From contig NC_049911.1 of the NCBI RefSeq assembly GCF_001411555.2, forward strand, positions 3,906,001 to 3,970,000: a stretch of 64,000 nucleotides of DNA, written 5' to 3'. A program made the translations under genes and the position numbers. This document shows positions 52,350-64,000 of the stretch, one piece after another (positions within the stretch are counted from its first letter, which is position 1; every line of letters starts with the position of its first letter). The notes under the pieces were generated by a model. The model was not told the DNA's origin, did no database searches, and worked only from the letters and a program-made list of their open reading frames with translations. The DNA is from Juglans regia. Its lineage: Eukaryota; Streptophyta; Magnoliopsida; Fagales; Juglandaceae.

Positions 52350-55174
52350 GATAGCTCCTCAAGGTCCTAGGTTCGATACTTCACAAGTACAAATAATTCT
52401 TTGGGGTCACACCCCTTGGCGAAGCCAATAACTTACCCAGTTTTGTGTATGAGAAATTTCTGATGGTGCAGTGCACAGGACTGAGATTTACTCTGTAGGG
52501 ATGAGTTCGAAGAGTCTTGCTTTGGAGAGGTTCCACGTTAAAAAATAAATAAATAAATTATCATCATGTTGCTCATTCCCCCTCTTTCTCTCTCTTAAAA
52601 AATCAAGGACTCCAAATTTGATTTTCGTCGAAGGGGGAGGAGTTTCCCTCCTTCCTCCATTCACTCACCTTGTCTATCAATATTTTTTTTTAGTTTTATT
52701 TGGCTTTCTTCAAGATCGAAAAAGATAGATCTACAGCTTTTCAGCAACTCCCAAAAGATATGTGCGGCACAAATAGATTCACAGGTTGAAAATCGTTCGG
52801 AAGAAAGTGGTGGTTTTGCAAAAATCACGACACGTCGCGCTCGGTTCTCACGCGCCACCCCTTCCAACAGCTCTTCTTGACACACGTGCCAGATCACCGG
52901 ATTCGTCACCACCAAACATTTCAGATTTGACCTCTGTGGCTAAAAAGAAACAAGTGTGTTACCTTCACAGGCCGTCACAAATTCTAAAATTTTTCGGAGT
53001 TGGTCCAAATTGCAATTTGTCATTTTTCACATCTATCTTATTGCTTTTATTTTTAGTTTCCTTATTGTTAATTAAAAAAAAAATCGTCTTTTGAACGTTT
53101 GTTTGTAAAGGATGAGTCGTCTCTTTTTATGAAGGGTGATGTTGAGTCTCTATTTATATAGAGAGTCTTGTCTCTTGGACATTTGTATTTAGAGAGTATC
53201 AGTGATAGTAAAGATCAGACCAATCACAAAAATGAAATAGTGTACTGGTGGAGTTCCAAATGCATTATTTTGATTTCTGACATCATATTTGATATGAGGA
53301 TATCTCAAAATGTATCCGGTCATGAATGTAAATTTCTTTAATAAATAAATGATAATAATTTTCTTTTTTAAAAAAAAAAAAACTTATCATCATGTTTTTC
53401 AAATTGCAATGTTTACACCTTAAACTACCAAATATAATTCATTTGTAGCCCAATTAAGATTTAACCATTCAACTAGTTCTTTTTTTAAAAAAAACAGAGA
53501 TTTAACCAATTGGATCAATGAGAATAAGACATGTGCAATAATTTAATTGATTGGATCTTTCACTACTAGTGCAAATTGTTAAAATTAGATAATTTATGGT
53601 ATAAATTACCAATTTTGATTATTGGAGGTGCCAATTGAGAAAATAATGGTAGTTTAGGAGTATAAATTCAAGATATATGTTGTGTGTGTGGTAGAAGTAA
53701 GTTTTCTTCACTATTGTTTTATTTCATCACCCACGAAGATCAATTTTATACTATAATTATTCTATAATTATAGTGATTATAATCACTCCTTATACATTGT
53801 GAAAATTCTCTTCAGGAAAAAAATCATGGGTGGTTTCAAAATTATTAACACCATAGAAAAACAATATACATCTGGTTATCAAGATATTATTTATCACCTT
53901 TCTAATCAAATCAATATTTTCTCCCTTGCCAAACAAGGTTATAGATATGTACAAAATGAGGAAGAGCCAAGACCCAAAACCGACAACAAAGGTCTCTATT
54001 TGGCACAAAACACCCACAAAAGGAAAAAAGTTTGGAACATTTTTAAAAGGAAAATTTTATATACCATATTATCATCTCATTCAATAAAATATGTCATATT
54101 TATTATCATTATTAAAGAATATTTTCATATTATTTATAGACAAGATCTTAAATATATTTATTATCAATAAATAATCTTATCTTATAGAACCGATTTTATG
54201 AAATAAATTAAGTTTATAAATTTTTTCATAATATCAAAATAAAAATAAAAAAAGAAGAGAGAGAGGAAAAGAGATAGTAATTAAAAAAATTTATAAACTA
54301 AAATCAAATCTACGAGAGAGATACTCTTTACTCATGAACATGCCCGAGCCAAGTTGATGGATGATCTCCTCTGTAATCTCCAAGCATAGGAAAAAAACAG
54401 CAGAGATATTAAACGATACTACCGCCTAACCCTTCATGAACGCGTGTAAGACAGACAAACCGACAAACCAGTGTCGTTGACGTCTCAAGTGAAGGAACTC
54501 GGTCCCTCAATAACTGCCTGACATGACTGTACCTAATTGAGGACGTGGGCTTCAGTTCACCAATCACCCAAATCTATATATCTCTGCACTGAGCACTCCA
54601 TTCATTATGATGTGTCCGTTTATGGAAAATTTTCTATAGAGTAGTCAACACATTTTATAATATATTGTACAACAATGTGTTAAATGAGGGATATTATTGT
54701 AAAATTATTTTATAAAAATAAGATGATTTTATAATAATATCCCTCATTTAACACATTGTTGTACAATGTGTTATAAAATGTGTTGTAGATAAATCATTTT
54801 CTATTTTTTAATAATTTTTTTTTTACTTCTTGATTAAGAAAGTATTTTTAATGATGTTCTAAATTTATTTTATTTTTTAAAAAATATTAAAAAAAATTAT
54901 ATAAAAAACAACTTAAAAAAAAACACTATGCTACAGCCCCCAGCGAGCATGATCCGTCCGTTTATAGCCAATGTCGGTTGTATATTAAAGAGCTGTCAAT
55001 CAGAGGGTACCAACTACCAGCGCTGAGCAGTAATTGTTCATCCTCAACATCAACCCTCCATTATAGCGGCACGAGGAACCAAAACTAGAGCCAGCATTGC
55101 ATTGCATAGCCAGATCCCATTCATTTTGTTCTTCTTTTTCTTCTGGGTCGCAGTGTTTCGTTCCGCCGAAGATA
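52350..55174. other. Intergenic region upstream of squalene epoxidase
   Basis: No protein gene is supported. Short open frames near 52786 and 53799 lack any recognisable feature. The stretch includes a palindromic foldback at 54646-54785 and, in its last 300 bases, the presumed promoter and 5' UTR of the epoxidase gene. Confidence 0.55.
54646..54785. repeat. Perfect-looking foldback element (140 bp)
   Basis: The left arm 'caacacattttata' ... 'ttgtacaacaatgtg' ... 'aatgagggatatta' is repeated in inverse order on the right ('taatatccctcatt' ... 'acattgttgtacaa' ... 'tataaaatgtgttg') with almost no changes around a roughly 20-base loop. The near identity of the arms suggests a recent insertion. 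It lies about 390 bases before the epoxidase start codon. Confidence 0.8.
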
Positions 55175-58450
<3,276 letters not shown>

Positions 58451-59739
58451 TGAGATATCTAAAAGGGTATGATAAAGATCAAGTAGCTTTGGCTTTCTTG
58501 TAGTCAACAAAACGGGGTGATTAATCCGAAGCAAGCAAATGGGGTGGGTAGGTTTGTATGTTTGCGGTTTCCCCCAGAGGACATTGTAAAATTATTATAT
58601 TGTTGAGACTGCTAGAAAGTGTACTCTGTATTTAACTGGATGAACAATCGTTCTATTAGAAAAACTCGAAATTATGTAATTACTGTTTTGAATTTCTTTG
58701 GCTGGACAGTGGACAACCTCCAAAGTCCAAACAAACAAGGGTTGATTACTTCGGCTAGAAATTTGAGCAATTCTAAATGAAAGCCTTACACAACACACCT
58801 CCACTAATCAATATGCGATTTGTCATTTTTTCCTTCTATCTTAATGCTTAAATAATATGTTTAAATAGAATGAAAAAAATGACAAATCACATGTTAGTTA
58901 GATAGAAGTGTATGGTGTAAAACTTTCTCGTAGCATTTTTCTATAAATTTTAGTCTAATGTTTCGTACTCTCGCTTGCTCGGAACACCTTCAAATGGATA
59001 TTAACTCAACTTTGATCGTTTCAAACCCTTTCACTTCAGGACCAACCGGTTCAGCTAATTTTCTCACCAACAATGTATACCGTCTCTGGTCTGGGGAGAC
59101 CATTCATGTGATGTCTTGTTCTGTTACTCTGTACAGCTCAAAACCCACATGGTCCGCAGCAAGTTGTTGAAGTGTCTTTGTTCCCTTCTGGTTCCCCATG
59201 ACGTAGGCTTTTTTGGGCATGAGGGGAGGGGCAGCAGATATTATATATAGTTCTAATTGCACATAGTTCTAATTGCACATGAAGCCTCCACTCTAGGCTC
59301 AAAACTAAATAGGAGGGGAAAAATCCTAACTCCAGGTCGCTTCTCAAGTTTGTTACTAAGTGATATCACATCCATTTCTTGGAAGCTTTTCCAAGATACT
59401 TAAGCTCCCTTCCTTAACAAATCATCAGGGCTTTGACTAACCACGATTATATCAAAATGGGCAGGAGGGGGATGTAAGAATAACACTTCCATCAATGACC
59501 ATTGGTGAATCCCTCCTCTTTCTAGAAAGCAACTCTGCAGGAGGACTTCGACTTGAAGGAATGTGGCCCCTGACCTTCAATAAAGTTAATAGTAGAACCT
59601 ATACAGCCTTGCTGAACTAAAAATGGAGAATTAGTATGTGTAATGGTGGTAGATGCATTAACCAAATCAAATCAAGAAATTGCCACCTCACTGTGGAGAA
59701 ATGTTCTAGCTGAACATGGATCTCTCCAACTTCTAAGGT
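58451..59739. other. Convergent spacer between epoxidase and the PLS-type PPR gene
   Basis: It holds the 3' UTRs of both genes. A short foldback (58817-58888) is listed separately. A near-duplicate 'tagttctaattgcacat' occurs twice in a row near 59247 and 59264. No additional gene is recognised. Confidence 0.55.
58817..58888. repeat. Short foldback element (72 bp)
   Basis: 'gatttgtcattttttcc' pairs with 'aaaaaaatgacaaatc', with further pairing of 'ttctat' and 'atagaa' nearer the loop. Confidence 0.65.
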
Positions 59740-61953
59740 TTATGACCCAATCCAACTGTAGCCAGGTTGCTTCATAACTCCACTCCTCCTTATCAGTTCC
59801 CTAATATTAGCTGATTCCTCCCATTGACCCGCGGCTGCATATATGTTTGACAAAAGCACATAAATTGATGGATTACTACGATCCGTATCAAGAAGAAATC
59901 CAGCGACTATTCTTCCTAGCTTTATATTACCATGAGCTGCACAAGCACTGAACAACGTCCACCAGATATTGGAATGTTCAGTTTCCACATGTTTAATCTT
60001 TATTATTCTTTGCACATCATCAAGATACCCACCGCGACCTAGAAGATCAACAATGCAGGAAAAATGATCCACTCCAGGAATCAACCCATAATTTTTCACC
60101 ATGGAGTTGAAAATCCGAGTGCCATCATCAACTAAACCTGCATGGCTGCAGGCAGAAAGAACTGCAGTGAAGGTGGCCTGATCTGGTTTGACCCCAAAGG
60201 AGTCTTGCATTGCCTCAAAACAGTTCACAGCGTCTTTTCCTTGCCCATGCTGTGCATAAGCAGATATTAGGGCATTCCAGGAAACTGTATCTTTTTCAAC
60301 CATTGCATTGAACACTCGCAGAGACCGATCTAAAGCCCCACATTTTGCATACATTGTCACTAGTGCATTACCTAAAGATGTCTCTGAAAACAATCTGAAT
60401 CTAAGAATGTAACCATGAACCTGTCTCCCATGTTGCAAGAATGAAATGTTAGCACAAATGCTCAAAATAAGACTGAGGGTATATACATCTGGCCTAAGTT
60501 CCGTTTTCACCAATTCAGAGAATTGCTCCAAACCCTGTATCGGGCATCCATTTAACATGGACCCTGCAATAATGCCATTCCAAGAGATCAAATTTCGGGG
60601 GTAGCTGTCGTGGAAAATTTGATAAGCCTGCTTTACCTTTCCATGCTTGAAGTATCCAGAAACTAATGCATTTGGGACTTGGATTTGCAACATGAGCCCA
60701 TTTTTAGATGCAAGGGCATGGATCATCTCCACAATGTCTAAGCACTCCGAGCTGGCCAATAAACTTCCAAAAGTAAACTCGTCGGGCTCAGTTCCTGCCT
60801 GTCGCATTTGCTGGTAGGCCAAGATTGCTGATCTACCAAAATTCCCTTGAGCGTAGCTCGAAATAACGGTGTTCCATGAGACAAGATCTTTTTCCTCTAG
60901 TCTCTCAAAAATCATGTGAGCAGCATGCAAATCCCCAAAACTGGAATACATGGTTATAGTTGCATTGCTCACAGACGTAAATGCTTCAAAACCCATCTTA
61001 ACAGTATGGCCATGTACTTGATGCCCAACTCTTGCAGATGAACACGAGCTCATCACACTCACAAAAGTAAGTTCAGTAGGCCTGAGACAAGCCTCTTGCA
61101 TCTCTTTGAACACCTCTAAGGCCTCTTTGTCTCTTCCCGCGCTTCCCAAACCATCTATCATCACATTAAAAGTAATCTGATCATATACCCCAGCTTCCGC
61201 TTCTTCAAATACCTCATAAGCATTGACAACAATTCCACAATTAAAGTACATCGTAACCAGAGCATTGACCACAGAAGCTCTAACCAAATACCCAGTTTTT
61301 ATCACCAGTGAATGCACCTGCCTTCCTAAATCCAATTCCTCCGTAGAACACACACTCAAAAGACAAGCAAAAGTGTAATTGTCATGCCTAACACCCACCC
61401 TTTGCATTTCACAAAACAACCCAACAGCAACCTCCACGTGCCCATTCTCGGCACACCCTGTAATCATTGCATTCCAAACCGCCACATCACTACCCGGCAT
61501 TCTACCGAACACCTCCCAAGCATCCTCCATGTGCCCCAGCTTAGCATACGCCGACACGAGCGTCGTCCACGAATAAACATCCGGGCTCTCTATATCTGCA
61601 AAAGCCCGTCTCACCGAGTCCAAATCCGCCGCTTTGACATAAAGCGAAAGCAGAGTGTTTCCCACATGAGGGTAGGCTCTGAGGCCCGTTAATATAGCAT
61701 GGGCGTGGAGTTGGTTCCCAAATAAGGTTTCCCGAAGAATAGCGCAGGCGGTGAGAGCGGTGGAGAGGGTGTAGTGATCTGGTTTTGGGGATTGGAATGA
61801 GTGAATTTGGGTGAACAGGCGAAGGGAATCGAAGTAGCGGTATGAGCGATTGAGCTGGGCGAGCAATTGGTTGAGCTCAAGGAGTTGTCGTCGTCGTTGT
61901 GCAGTGCTTTCGGCTATGGCGTTTATGGCTTTGACAAATGTGAGCTTCATCAC
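59740..61953 (-). CDS. PLS-class pentatricopeptide repeat protein with E-type C-terminus
   Basis: Intronless frame of 737 residues, the usual form for plant PPR genes. It begins MMKLTFVKAINAIAESTAQRR, which is basic and Ser/Ala-rich and fits an organelle presequence, probably mitochondrial. About fifteen 31-36-residue PPR units of alternating P, L and S type follow (e.g. 'PDVYSWTTLVSAYAKLGHME', 'VSWNALISAYAQHGQGKDA'). The end, FSCIVDLLGRGGYLDD through 'VLLSNIYAAAGQWEE' to 'VMKQPGYSWIGS', is the E/E+ region; no DYW domain follows. Such proteins bind organelle RNA base by base and commonly act in C-to-U editing with a separate DYW partner. Size, ending and neighbour suggest an ortholog of Arabidopsis At3g49740, from memory. 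The frame has no defect. Confidence 0.93.
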   Translation of the reverse strand: MMKLTFVKAINAIAESTAQRRRQLLELNQLLAQLNRSYRYFDSLRLFTQIHSFQSPKPDHYTLSTALTACAILRETLFGNQLHAHAILTGLRAYPHVGNTLLSLYVKAADLDSVRRAFADIESPDVYSWTTLVSAYAKLGHMEDAWEVFGRMPGSDVAVWNAMITGCAENGHVEVAVGLFCEMQRVGVRHDNYTFACLLSVCSTEELDLGRQVHSLVIKTGYLVRASVVNALVTMYFNCGIVVNAYEVFEEAEAGVYDQITFNVMIDGLGSAGRDKEALEVFKEMQEACLRPTELTFVSVMSSCSSARVGHQVHGHTVKMGFEAFTSVSNATITMYSSFGDLHAAHMIFERLEEKDLVSWNTVISSYAQGNFGRSAILAYQQMRQAGTEPDEFTFGSLLASSECLDIVEMIHALASKNGLMLQIQVPNALVSGYFKHGKVKQAYQIFHDSYPRNLISWNGIIAGSMLNGCPIQGLEQFSELVKTELRPDVYTLSLILSICANISFLQHGRQVHGYILRFRLFSETSLGNALVTMYAKCGALDRSLRVFNAMVEKDTVSWNALISAYAQHGQGKDAVNCFEAMQDSFGVKPDQATFTAVLSACSHAGLVDDGTRIFNSMVKNYGLIPGVDHFSCIVDLLGRGGYLDDVQRIIKIKHVETEHSNIWWTLFSACAAHGNIKLGRIVAGFLLDTDRSNPSIYVLLSNIYAAAGQWEESANIRELIRRSGVMKQPGYSWIGS

Positions 61954-62848
61954 TCATTTTTCTTGCTCTGTTATTGCAGCTGGCGGCACTGGATGTCAAT
62001 CGGTCGTTCTTTGAAGCTTTGAGCCACCGTTGGTTGCCGCCGTGCCTTATTTGCGGAGTAATTTTGGGACTCTCGTGAAGGCCCAATGTGTTTTTCTCTC
62101 AGGTCATCCTACATCCACAGACCGAGAATCCCACCGATCAGCCAATTTTTTTATTTTAATTTATTTTTTAAATTTATTAAACATTTTTTAAAAATTAAAA
62201 AATTAAAAAATTATTAGAAAATACTTTTTTAATTATTAATAAAAAAATAAAATTCAATACAAAAATTTCGATCAACATTCTCTTGAAAGTAGTATTTTTC
62301 TTTCTCTCTTTTTATTCTTTGTACAAACTAAAATAGAGTATAAATAAAGGTATTACATAGGGTGTTAGCACTATAACTAACGGAAATCTCCTCACTTTTA
62401 TTTATTATTTATATATTTTATTGATATAATTAATTAAAATAATTATTTTATATTATAAAAATAGAGCGTACAATAAATATATAAAAATAATTATACATAA
62501 AATTTTTGATATTTTAATATATCTATTAACAAATTTATAATTTTTTTTAATCTAATATTCTATATTATGATTGCTGAAAATAAAATTTAAATTTAAAAAA
62601 TACTTCAGCGAAAAAAATACCGTAACGCTGCTCGATAATAGCAAGTTAGCAACGACGATTGACGATTACCAGGGATTTTACACGCAGCTGAAGCGCGACC
62701 AATTTTTGAGGTGTTCCCTCCTGACTCCCGAGTAGATGGTACTGCTTCACCACCATTGAGCAATGAAGGAGGGCGGCGTCAGCATGATATTGTGGTCGAG
62801 TAATCAGTGAAAGCCAAGTTGAGCTGTAGCTGCAGACCCACGAAGAAA
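61954..62848. other. Divergent promoter region between two PPR genes
   Basis: The 895-base spacer separates head-to-head PPR genes. Its middle (62150-62600) is very AT-rich with no recognisable gene; the edges are GC-richer and probably hold the two 5' UTRs. Confidence 0.6.
62817..62848 (+). promoter_or_regulatory. Leader of the P-type PPR gene
   Basis: The sequence directly before the ATG ends 'cgaagaaaATG', with A at -3, a favourable plant start context. No in-frame ATG upstream gives a longer credible protein. Confidence 0.4.
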
Positions 62849-64000
62849 ATGCAGAAATTGTATTCACGAACTGAGATTTTCTTCAAGAAACGCCCTCACT
62901 TCCTCGTTTCCTCCAAAGCAAACCAGCACTTCAACTTCTTTAACTCAACCTCACGCGTCACAGCCCATGAGTTCCCCCAATCCCGTCCCTCCAACTCTCA
63001 AGGGATTCTTCCCCACACCCCATCGCAATTCAAGCCAAACCGTAGCAGACCCTCCAACCAGATTGACCACAACCATGTATCAGACGCTATAAGAAGTGGG
63101 TTTCGGCTGGTTCGCCTTCAAACTAACTCAGACAATCAGGCCCACAATGAGAGCCATGACGAGTTTACCGCCGATGTCGAGAAGGTTTACAGAATCTTAA
63201 AGAAATTCCACTCGAGGGTTCCCAAATTGGAGCTCGCTTTGCAGGAATCAGGTGTCTGTATGCGTTCGGGTTTAACGGAACGAGTATTGAATCGCTGCGG
63301 CGATGCCGGGAACTTAGGGTACAGGTTTTTTGTTTGGGCTTCGAAGCAGCCCGGCTATAGACATAACTATGAAGTCTACAAAGCTATGATAAAGATTTTA
63401 GGGAAAATGAGGCAATTTGGTGCTGTTTGGGCGCTGATTGAGGAAATGAGGACGAATAATTCCGACTTGATATCCCCAGAAGTGTTTGTTGTTCTGATGA
63501 GGCGGTTCGCCTCGGCCAGGATGGTTAAGAAAGCAATCGAAGTGTTGGATGAAATGCCTAAGTATGGTTGTGAGCCTGATGAGTATGTGTTTGGGTGTTT
63601 GTTAGACGCTTTATGCAAGAATGGTAGTGTTAAGGAAGCTGCCTTGTTGTTCGAGGATATGAGAGTCCGGTTTGTGCCGACGCTTAAGCATTTTACATCA
63701 TTGTTGTATGGTTGGTGTAGAGAAGGGAAGCTTATGGAGGCCAAGTTTGTCTTGGTGCAGATGAGGGAGGCAGGGTTTGAACCGGACATGGTGGTGTATA
63801 ACAATTTGCTAAGTGGGTATGCTCAAGAGGGAAAGATGAGTGATGCATTTGACCTTTTGAAGGAGATGAGGAGGAAGGGTTGTGAGCCGAATGCAACCTC
63901 CTATACTACTTTGATTCAGGCGTTCTGTAGGCAGGATAGAATGGAGGAGGCAATGCGTACTTACATTGAGAGTCAGAGGAATGGGTGTGAGGCTGATGTT
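62849..64000 (+). CDS. P-class pentatricopeptide repeat protein, N-terminal part (runs off the window)
   Basis: The frame is open from ATG 62849 to the last base, 384 residues with no stop. Residues 1-100 are rich in Ser, Asn, Arg and Phe (MQKLYSRTEIFFKKRP) with few acidic residues, fitting a mitochondrial presequence. From about residue 140 the protein has 'LTERVLNRCGDAGNLGYRFF', a helical pre-repeat region typical of P-class proteins. Then come 35-residue PPR units: 'YEVYKAMIKILGKMRQFGAV', 'DEYVFGCLLDALCKNGSV', 'HFTSLLYGWCREGKLMEA', 'VVYNNLLSGYAQEGKMSDA' and 'TSYTTLIQAFCRQDRMEEA'. By family knowledge, P-class proteins stabilise, process or promote translation of organelle transcripts. It probably continues for several more repeats. 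It resembles Arabidopsis At3g49730 from memory, which neighbours At3g49740. Confidence 0.92.
   Translation, partial: MQKLYSRTEIFFKKRPHFLVSSKANQHFNFFNSTSRVTAHEFPQSRPSNSQGILPHTPSQFKPNRSRPSNQIDHNHVSDAIRSGFRLVRLQTNSDNQAHNESHDEFTADVEKVYRILKKFHSRVPKLELALQESGVCMRSGLTERVLNRCGDAGNLGYRFFVWASKQPGYRHNYEVYKAMIKILGKMRQFGAVWALIEEMRTNNSDLISPEVFVVLMRRFASARMVKKAIEVLDEMPKYGCEPDEYVFGCLLDALCKNGSVKEAALLFEDMRVRFVPTLKHFTSLLYGWCREGKLMEAKFVLVQMREAGFEPDMVVYNNLLSGYAQEGKMSDAFDLLKEMRRKGCEPNATSYTTLIQAFCRQDRMEEAMRTYIESQRNGCEADV

Noticed and set aside
52786..53094. 102-residue frame upstream of squalene epoxidase
   Set aside because: No domain, no splice or paralog support, and the C-terminus is low-complexity T-rich DNA.
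53799..54170. 123-residue Lys/Ile-rich frame
   Set aside because: Composition is that of translated A/T-rich DNA and no family features are seen.
55097..55174. Upstream in-frame ATG adding 26 residues to squalene epoxidase
   Set aside because: The extra residues are not like plant epoxidase N-termini, whereas the start at 55175 is; treated as 5' UTR.

Overview
This is nuclear DNA from a flowering plant. The evidence is multi-exon genes with short AT-rich GT-AG introns, two pentatricopeptide repeat (PPR) genes, a phytepsin-type aspartic protease with a plant-specific insert, a plant squalene epoxidase, an intron-containing tRNA-Tyr gene, and abundant LTR retrotransposons, LINE tails and MITEs. 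The protein style and the 'gagatgagat' MITE family suggest a woody eudicot. A Fagales relative such as walnut, pecan or oak is plausible, but the species is not proven by the sequence.

Layout. 1-2.0 kb is AT-rich intergenic sequence with several MITEs. 2.0-7.1 kb (+) is a 503-residue aspartic protease gene. 8.9-14.2 kb (-) is a 300-residue G-patch plus C2H2 zinc-finger gene. One of its introns holds a MITE that was itself hit by a LINE, and another holds a long hairpin. 14.3-18 kb is gene-poor. 18-50 kb is a dispersed tandem cluster of four small genes (80-111 residues) of one family, with conserved TATA boxes, 5' leaders and 3' flanks, plus one relic that has lost its CDS. The spacers of this cluster have been duplicated, partly inverted and invaded by a truncated copia element (21.6-24.5 kb), LTR-like and gypsy debris (24.5-32.3 kb), and a copia element with a perfect target-site duplication (35.8-41.2 kb) that contains a CACTA insertion and probably another LTR. 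At 47.5-48.9 kb a MITE-like element carries a kilobase of AT-rich minisatellite. A tRNA-Tyr(GUA) gene follows at 50.8 kb. 51.2-55 kb is intergenic with foldback elements. 55.2-58.5 kb (+) is squalene epoxidase (528 residues). 59.7-62.0 kb (-) is a PLS-type PPR gene of 737 residues. 62.8 kb to the window end (+) is the first 384 residues of a P-type PPR gene arranged head to head with it.

How the genes relate. The housekeeping-type genes at the two ends are unrelated in function: vacuolar proteolysis, RNA-associated G-patch protein, sterol/triterpene precursor synthesis and organelle RNA processing. The feature specific to this locus is the small-gene cluster, which looks like a recent lineage-level expansion. 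Its function is not known from sequence. Exon joins for the aspartic protease, the G-patch gene and squalene epoxidase were worked out by hand; all three close in frame, which supports the models.
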